Below, in pieces: positions 58,952 through 64,000 of a DNA stretch of 64,000 nt. The stretch's first letter is position 1. The number at the start of each line of letters is the position of its first letter. Position numbers and translations under genes: made by a program. The notes under the pieces were generated by a model that was not told the DNA's origin, did not search any database, and saw only the letters and a list, made by a program, of their open reading frames with translations. This DNA comes from Bog-756 sp963703145 (GTDB lineage: Bacteria > Actinomycetota > Acidimicrobiia > Acidimicrobiales > RAAP-2), in the NCBI GenBank assembly GCA_963703145.1, contig OY969793.1, forward strand, positions 682,001 to 746,000. The letters run 5' to 3'.

Positions 58952-60240
58952 TGCGCATCCTCATGGTCTCCCCCCACCCGGTGTACTCGCCCCGCGGCAC
59001 CCCGATCAGCGTGTTCAACCGGTGCGTGGCCCTCTGCGCCCTGGGCCACCAGATCGACCTGGTCACCTACCCGGTGGGGGAGGACCGCCCGATCGAGGGC
59101 CTCACCTACGTGCGGGCGGCCATGCCCGGCGTGCACTCGGTGGCCGTCGGACCCTCGTTCACCAAGGTCCTCTTGAACGGCACGGTGACCATTCGGTCCC
59201 TGTGGGAGGCGGCCCGGGGTCGGGGACGCTACGACGTGGTGCACACCCACGAGGAGGCCGGCCTATTCGGTCCGACTCTGGCCCGCCTGGCCGGCACCCC
59301 CCATGTCTACGACATGGGCAACGACTGGGCCGACGTGCTGGGCAACTACGGCCTCGGTGCCCGCAACCCAGCCACCCGTCTGGCCGCCGGATTGGAGAAC
59401 GCGGTGATCTCGCGCTCCGACGCCGTCATCGCCCACTTCCCCCTCATCGCCCAACGGGTGCGGGCCGCCACCGACACCCCGGTCGAGACGGTCTGCAACG
59501 TCCCCCTCGAGGCGGATCCCGACCCGGCGACGGTTGCTGCCATCCGGCAGGCCTGGGCGCCCGAGGGCACCAAGGTCATCCTCTACACCGGCACCCTCGA
59601 GCCCTACCAGGGGGTCCCGCTCCTACTCGAGTCCATGGTCGGGGTGGTCCTCGGCCACCCGGGCGCGGTCCTGGTCCTGGTGGGTGGGCGGCCCGACCAG
59701 ATGGCCACCCTCGAGCAGCTGGCCGCCCGACTGGGGGTCACCGACCACGTGCGCATCGTGGGCCAGGTGCCCTCCACGCTGGTGCCCGCCTGCCTCAAGG
59801 CCGCCGACATCCTGGTGTCCCCCCGGGAGCGGGGGAGCAACACCCCGCTCAAGATCTTCTCCTACCTCCGGTCGGGCCGGCCCATCGTCGCCACCGACAT
59901 CTCGAGCCACACCCAGATCCTCGACGCCGACTCGTGCGTGCTGGTGCCACCGACAGCCGAGGGCCTGGCCGAAGGCATCACCAGCCTCCTCGACGACGGA
60001 CCCAGTCGTGTCCGGGCCATCGAGGGTGCCAGCTCGCTCCGCACCGACTACGGCATCGACCGGTTCGTCCGGGGGGTGGCCGACGCCTATGCCCATGTCG
60101 GCGGGGGAGCCGTTGACGACGGGACGGTCGAGGCGGCCACCGCCCTGATCGTGGAGTCGACCGCCGGGGCGGCGACCGACGTGATCGACAGCCAGTTCAT
60201 CAGTGAGCGCTTCGACGCACCGTTGGGGGTGGCGGTATGA
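58951..60240 (+). CDS. GT4 family glycosyltransferase
   Basis: 429 aa. GT-B fold, retaining transferase: VSPHPVYSPRGTPISVFNRCVALCALGHQIDLVTYP at the N-terminal domain, then VILYTGTLEPYQGVPLLLESM at the start of the C-terminal domain and VSPRERGSNTPLKIFSYLRSGRPIVATDI with the E-x7-E-like nucleotide-sugar site (ER-G-NTPLK). The HTHEE block and VYDMGNDWADVLGN add to the fold. The ATG at 58951 overlaps the flippase stop by one base (TGATG); a GTG codon three bases earlier is an alternative. It transfers a sugar from a nucleotide donor on the cytoplasmic face. Confidence 0.9.
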   Translation: MRILMVSPHPVYSPRGTPISVFNRCVALCALGHQIDLVTYPVGEDRPIEGLTYVRAAMPGVHSVAVGPSFTKVLLNGTVTIRSLWEAARGRGRYDVVHTHEEAGLFGPTLARLAGTPHVYDMGNDWADVLGNYGLGARNPATRLAAGLENAVISRSDAVIAHFPLIAQRVRAATDTPVETVCNVPLEADPDPATVAAIRQAWAPEGTKVILYTGTLEPYQGVPLLLESMVGVVLGHPGAVLVLVGGRPDQMATLEQLAARLGVTDHVRIVGQVPSTLVPACLKAADILVSPRERGSNTPLKIFSYLRSGRPIVATDISSHTQILDADSCVLVPPTAEGLAEGITSLLDDGPSRVRAIEGASSLRTDYGIDRFVRGVADAYAHVGGGAVDDGTVEAATALIVESTAGAATDVIDSQFISERFDAPLGVAV

Positions 60241-60289
60241 CGAGGCGCCTTCATGCAGCAAGCCCATCCGACCCCCGACAGGAGACACC

Positions 60290-61252
60290 ATGAACATCGT
60301 CGTCACCGGAGCTGCAGGATTCATCGGGAGCCACCTGAGCGAGGCGCTGTGCGCCGAGGGGCACCAGGTGCTCGGCATCGACTGCATGACCGACTACTAC
60401 GACCCGATGGAGAAGCGGCGCAACCTGCTCACGCTGTCTCAGCTGCCCGGGTTCACCTTCGAAGAGGCCGACCTGCGCACCGTCGACCTCCGGCCGCTCC
60501 TCGAGGGCGCCTCCATCGTCATGCACCAGGCCGGCCAGCCCGGGGTTCGCAAGTCCTGGGACACCGGGTTCGCCGACTACTGCGAGCACAACGTGAAGGC
60601 CACCCAGCAGCTCCTCGAAGCGGCACGGGTGGTCGGCACGCCGCGGGTGGTCTACGCCTCGAGCTCGTCGGTCTACGGGAACGCCCCGACCTACCCGACC
60701 CACGAGACCGACCTGCCCCGGCCCTTCAGCCCCTACGGTGTGACCAAGCTGGCCGCCGAGCACCTGTGCGGGCTGTACGCGGCCAACTGGGGGGTGCCCA
60801 CGGTCTCCCTCCGCTACTTCACCGTCTACGGCCCCCGTCAGCGGCCGGACATGGCCATGCGCCGACTGGCCGACGCCGCGGTGGCCGGTACGCCGTTCAC
60901 CCTGTTCGGCGACGGGCGCCAGGTGCGGGACTTCACCTACGTCGCCGACGTGGTCCGGGCCAACATCGCTGCCGGATTCGAGGACGTGCCCCCGGGCACC
61001 GTGGTCAACGTGGCCGGCGGCAGCCACGCCGTCATGGCCGACGTCATCGACCTGATCGGCGAGCTGGCCGGATCCCCGGTGCTGCTCGAGCGCAGCGGCA
61101 AGGAGGCCGGTGACGTGCAGCGGACCGGCGGCTCGGTGGAGCGGGCCTACGAGCTGCTGGGCTGGGAGCCAGAGGTGTCCCTGCGTGACGGATTGAGCGC
61201 CCAGGTGGAGTGGTGCAAGTCCATGCTGCTGACCGGAGCGCAGGTGGCGTGA
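60290..61252 (+). CDS. NAD-dependent UDP-sugar epimerase (GalE/UDP-glucuronate 4-epimerase-like)
   Basis: 320 aa. Extended SDR: VTGAAGFIGSHL (5-16) with GxxGxxG for NAD, DCMTDYYDP, and the catalytic YGVTK (Tyr-x3-Lys) in FSPYGVTKLAAEHLCGLYA, with YASSSSVYGNAPTYP before it. The RYFTVYGPRQRPDMAM block fits UDP-glucuronate and UDP-glucose 4-epimerases. Given the adjacent ugd, UDP-galacturonate or a related sugar is the likely product, but UDP-galactose cannot be excluded. ATG at 60290 follows AGGAGA. The GTG of the next gene overlaps its stop. Confidence 0.88.
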   Translation: MNIVVTGAAGFIGSHLSEALCAEGHQVLGIDCMTDYYDPMEKRRNLLTLSQLPGFTFEEADLRTVDLRPLLEGASIVMHQAGQPGVRKSWDTGFADYCEHNVKATQQLLEAARVVGTPRVVYASSSSVYGNAPTYPTHETDLPRPFSPYGVTKLAAEHLCGLYAANWGVPTVSLRYFTVYGPRQRPDMAMRRLADAAVAGTPFTLFGDGRQVRDFTYVADVVRANIAAGFEDVPPGTVVNVAGGSHAVMADVIDLIGELAGSPVLLERSGKEAGDVQRTGGSVERAYELLGWEPEVSLRDGLSAQVEWCKSMLLTGAQVA

Positions 61253-62757
61253 CCACTCTCCCCACCACCCGGTCCGACCAGGAAATCGAAGACCTCCCGC
61301 CGCCCTTGCAGGCGGTGCCGGAGCTCGACCCGACCGACAGCGCCGACGCCGCCATCGGTGCGTCGTCGGCGCTGGCCCTCAAACAACGCGAGCTGGCTCT
61401 CCTCCGGCCCACCGGACAGATGGACAAGGCGACCTGGGCCCCGTGGCGGGTCCGGCTCAGCTACGCCGTGGCCTTCGTCCTGGTCGGCGTCCCCATCTTC
61501 TTCCTGATGACCTGGCTGCGGGACATCTCCGACCCTGGCGACGGGACCAGCGCGGAGGTGCTGGACGGGCTCAGCTTCATCTGGGTGCTGTTGGCCCTGC
61601 CCGTGGTCCTCAACGTGCTGGGTGCCCTGACCTTCCGCAACGGCAGCAAGCCGACGACCGATGACCGGCCCATCACCAACCCGGTGTGCTTCCGGCTGGT
61701 GACCCGCGGCACCAACGTGGAGGCCGTCCTCAAGTCGGTCCATGCCGTGACCACGGCCATGGCCCAGGTTCCCCTGTTCCCCTTCACCGTCGAGGTGGTC
61801 ACTGACCGCATCCTCCCCCTCCCGGTCATGCACTGCCTGACCACCATCCTCGTTCCGACCGACTATCAGACGCCCCACGCCACCCGGTTCAAGGCCCGGG
61901 CCCTCCACTACGCCCTGCAGGTGTCGCCGGTCACGGACACCACCTGGCTGTTCCACCTCGACGAGGAGACCCACGTCACCCCCTCGGCGGTGCGGGGCAT
62001 CCGCAACGCCATCGTGGACGAAGAGGCCTCTGGCGAGCTGCGCATCGGCCAGGGCGTCGTGCTCTACCACCGGGACCTGACCGAGCACCCGTTCCTCACC
62101 CTGGCCGACTCGGTGCGCACCGGGGACGACCTCGGCCGGTTCCGGCTGCAGCACACCTGGGGCCAGACCGCCTTCGGGATGCACGGCTCGTTCATCCTGG
62201 TCCGCAACGATGTGGAAAAAGAGGTCGGCTTCGACCTCGGCCCGGCGGGCTCGGTCACCGAGGACGCCTGGTGGTCCCTGGTGGAGATGACCAAGGGTCG
62301 CCGCTCCCGCTGGATCGACGGCTACTGCCTGGAGCAGTCCACCCGCTCGGTCATGGACTTCGTCAAGCAGCGCCGTCGGTGGTTCATCGGACTGTGCCTG
62401 GTGTGCCTGCACGCGCCGGCCCGGCTCTGGCACCGGATCGCCCTGGTGTCGTCGGTGCTGGTGTGGGGCGTGGGCTGGCTGGGCTGGTGGGGGATCAGCG
62501 TGGCGGTGATCGTCTTCAACGTCCGCATCCCCTACGTGGTGTTCCTGATCGGGACGGTCTCCCTGACGGCCTATTCGGCCCTCTACGTGCTGGGTCTCGA
62601 ATTGAATCTCGAGCAGCGGGGCGTCTCGCCGGCCCGCCGCGTCATCTGGCATCTGCTGCAGTTGGTGTTCCTCCCGCTCTTTTCGCTGCTGGAGGGCTCG
62701 GCGGTCGTGTACGGCGTGGTCCGGCCCGACACGAATTTCCACATTGTGAAGAAATAG
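61249..62757 (+). CDS. Egghead-like GT2 glycosyltransferase (beta-1,4-mannosyltransferase-type)
   Basis: 502 aa from a GTG overlapping the epimerase stop. Two TM segments at the start are followed by a GT2 catalytic loop and three or four more TM segments at the end. LFHLDEETHVTPSAVRGIRNAI has the DEE-type acidic motif (Asp238). RSVMDFVKQRRRWFIGL holds the QRRRW acceptor motif (Gln374-Trp378). GQGVVLYHRDLTEHPFLTLADSVRTGDDLGRFRLQ and SVTEDAWWSLVEM resemble Drosophila egghead, a beta-1,4-mannosyltransferase. Such membrane enzymes are processive or lipid-linked. A bacterial member in a sugar-nucleotide operon suggests it builds an exported glycan. Confidence 0.88.
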   Translation: MTTLPTTRSDQEIEDLPPPLQAVPELDPTDSADAAIGASSALALKQRELALLRPTGQMDKATWAPWRVRLSYAVAFVLVGVPIFFLMTWLRDISDPGDGTSAEVLDGLSFIWVLLALPVVLNVLGALTFRNGSKPTTDDRPITNPVCFRLVTRGTNVEAVLKSVHAVTTAMAQVPLFPFTVEVVTDRILPLPVMHCLTTILVPTDYQTPHATRFKARALHYALQVSPVTDTTWLFHLDEETHVTPSAVRGIRNAIVDEEASGELRIGQGVVLYHRDLTEHPFLTLADSVRTGDDLGRFRLQHTWGQTAFGMHGSFILVRNDVEKEVGFDLGPAGSVTEDAWWSLVEMTKGRRSRWIDGYCLEQSTRSVMDFVKQRRRWFIGLCLVCLHAPARLWHRIALVSSVLVWGVGWLGWWGISVAVIVFNVRIPYVVFLIGTVSLTAYSALYVLGLELNLEQRGVSPARRVIWHLLQLVFLPLFSLLEGSAVVYGVVRPDTNFHIVKK

Positions 62758-62772
62758 GCAGGGGGGCATCCC

Positions 62773-64000
62773 ATGACACAAGTAGAGAAGACCGGCGGCA
62801 ATCTGTCGCCAGACGATCCCGTGGGCGACGGGATCGACCATCCGGCCGCGGAGCCCGTTGTCAACGGCGACGGGGAACACGGTCGAAAGGCCAAGGGCGG
62901 ACGCCGATCGAAGCGGAAGAAGGGCACCCGCACCTCGGTGTTCGATCTGCTCGGGAAGTCCAACGACGAACTGTGGGAGATGCCGATGGACATGCACACC
63001 AATGGTGCCGGACCTGCTTCGACCACGATTGAGGAGTCCGGTGAGGAAGGTGCCCCGATTGCCGGCGAGGCCCGACCCGCAACGGATGCCGGCTCCGTCG
63101 AGGGGGCAACGCGGCACACCGAGAGTCGGGCCGCCGGCCACATCGCCGGCAGCCCTGCTTCCAACGGGACGGCATCGGCTGTGACCCCGGCCACGGAAGT
63201 GACTTCAGCCGAGACTGCGTCGAGCGCGGCTGCACCGACCGATGCCTCGTCGACCGCCACAGCCTCGACCGACACAGCCTCGACCGACACAGCCTCGACC
63301 GACACAGCCTCGACCGACACAGCCCCGACCGACACAGCGGCGGTCAAGATTGAACCGATCAAGCCTGGAAGGCCTGCGGTCACCGCGGCGTGGGCGACGT
63401 TGGATGAGGGCCCAGAGACGGTGGAGCCTGTGGTCGACGCCGAGTCGGGGGACCCGTCCGAGCCCGTCGGGCCGAAGGTAGTGGCCACGACTGCTGCACC
63501 CGCCGCTGCCGCGACCGTAGCGACTGCGATCGCCGAGGGACGGCACGATGAGCCAGAGCGCTCGGGGTCCGACCCGGACGAGGCCGGATCGGTGACCGGA
63601 CCCCCGGACACCGAGGCTGCGTCCGAAGACGGCACACCACGGGGACTGCACCGCGTCGGCACCGGCTTCAAGGAGATCGGTACCGGAACGACCGAGGCGA
63701 CCCGGGAACGCCTCGAGGCGCTTCGGCCCCACCTGCCCCAGCGGGCGAAAAAGCTCAGCAACCGTCGCCTGGGCCTCGTCGTGCTCCTGGTGCTCATCGT
63801 GGTGCTGGCCCTGATCGTGGCCGTGGCCGCCTCGGTGGCCGCAGCCATCGGCGGGCCGACCAGCGTGGTGGTGTCGACGGCCCGCCCGGCAGTGGTCCAC
63901 AGCAGTCCCGGTGGCGTGGGCAGCCTGTCGGCATCGCCCCAACATGTGTCGGTGGTCAGCCTCAACGTCACTGGTGTGACCGCGCCGATCGAGGTGACCG
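62773..64000 (+). CDS. Repeat-rich single-TM protein, 3' end outside window
   Basis: At least 409 codons, open to the window end, so it is cut short. It begins at an ATG preceded by AGGGGGG. A basic patch (GRKAKGGRRSKRKKGTR, residues 37-53) is followed by a Thr/Ala/Ser-rich, low-complexity region of more than 200 residues. This includes five TASTD repeats encoded by 15-bp tandem units (63259-63333). Then come EATRERLEALRPHLPQRAKKLSNRR and a strong TM (LGLVVLLVLIVVLALIVAVAASVAAAI, near residues 335-361). The remainder is extracytoplasmic. It lies 15 bp after the egghead-like gene, so it probably serves the same system, perhaps as a cell-wall or scaffold component. Confidence 0.8.
   Translation, partial: MTQVEKTGGNLSPDDPVGDGIDHPAAEPVVNGDGEHGRKAKGGRRSKRKKGTRTSVFDLLGKSNDELWEMPMDMHTNGAGPASTTIEESGEEGAPIAGEARPATDAGSVEGATRHTESRAAGHIAGSPASNGTASAVTPATEVTSAETASSAAAPTDASSTATASTDTASTDTASTDTASTDTAPTDTAAVKIEPIKPGRPAVTAAWATLDEGPETVEPVVDAESGDPSEPVGPKVVATTAAPAAAATVATAIAEGRHDEPERSGSDPDEAGSVTGPPDTEAASEDGTPRGLHRVGTGFKEIGTGTTEATRERLEALRPHLPQRAKKLSNRRLGLVVLLVLIVVLALIVAVAASVAAAIGGPTSVVVSTARPAVVHSSPGGVGSLSASPQHVSVVSLNVTGVTAPIEVT
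63259..63333 (+). repeat. 15-bp tandem repeat, five units
   Basis: ACAGCCTCGACCGAC at 63259, 63274, 63289 and 63304 is identical; the fifth copy at 63319 has one T-to-C change (CTCG to CCCG). Each unit encodes TASTD. The repeat is in frame and so can expand or contract without breaking the protein. Confidence 0.9.

Noticed and set aside
61147..63141. 664-codon minus-strand open frame
   Set aside because: Covers the egghead-like GT2 and epimerase end; His/Gly/Arg-rich with no domains.
62583..63971. 462-codon minus-strand open frame with SVEAVSVEAV repeats
   Set aside because: The repeat is the reverse reading of the 15-bp tandem repeat in the plus-strand gene; it also overlaps the egghead-like gene.
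1..64000. CRISPR array, prophage or insertion sequences
   Set aside because: No spaced identical repeats of 25-40 bp, no integrase or transposase, no terminal inverted repeats. The short tandem repeats at 38205 and 63259 lie inside coding regions.

Overview
The window is high-GC DNA with actinobacterial codon use. It most likely comes from an Acidimicrobiia-type actinomycete. This is inferred from the N-terminal GPGWWLASDGKWYPP motif at 51606, a DUF2510-like C-terminus at 52885, many GTG/TTG starts, and a paired acyltransferase/epimerase (12863-14931) that resembles the mycobacterial Rv0501-Rv0502 pair. No phage, insertion sequence, CRISPR array or rRNA was found.

Layout. 1-16 kb is a cell-surface glycosylation region. 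It holds large multi-TM GT-C/YfhO-like membrane proteins (2-2338, 2819-4315, 4312-6207, 7794-10238, 11140-12762), a frameshifted glycosyltransferase-methyltransferase fusion (6218-7661), a GNAT acetyltransferase, the acyltransferase/epimerase pair and a dolichyl-phosphate-glucose-synthase-like GT2. 16-23 kb has a secreted NlpC/P60 hydrolase, a carboxylesterase, an unusual tRNA with anticodon UAA, a methyltransferase with an open frame beyond its stop, and an AT3 acyltransferase next to a separate SGNH protein. 23-31 kb is a stress and redox region: two MarR regulators, each divergent from an oxidoreductase, an ECF sigma factor with its DGPF/YCII partner, a dienelactone hydrolase, a small zinc-ribbon protein and a DinB-like protein. 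31-37 kb is a sulfate ABC transporter operon (binding protein, CysT, CysW, CysA) divergent from an arylsulfatase. 37-51.5 kb has a secreted alpha/beta hydrolase, two VapBC-type toxin-antitoxin pairs, a Tat-exported glycoside hydrolase, a SWIM-SNF2 helicase, a double TetR-like regulator, a membrane-anchored EEP-family protein, another GT-C-like protein and a secreted depolymerase-like esterase. 51.5-55.2 kb has two tryptophan-rich-motif membrane proteins, then about 1.2 kb of lower-GC, nearly gene-free DNA.

55.2-64 kb is a tightly packed polysaccharide operon: UDP-glucose dehydrogenase, polyprenyl-phosphate GT2, LPG-synthase-type flippase, GT4, UDP-sugar epimerase, an egghead-like GT2, and a repeat-rich single-TM protein cut off by the window end. 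Together these could make UDP-glucuronate and its epimer, build a lipid-linked or processive glycan, and pass it across the membrane. Its 4-bp or shorter overlaps indicate translational coupling.

The least ordinary features are the short-variable-arm tRNA with a Leu anticodon, the egghead-like synthase operon, the frameshifted fusion gene, the lower-GC gap before the operon, and the operator covering the start codon of the first toxin-antitoxin pair. Starts were chosen by eye from Shine-Dalgarno sequences and neighbour overlaps. Family names come from recognised motifs, not from searches.
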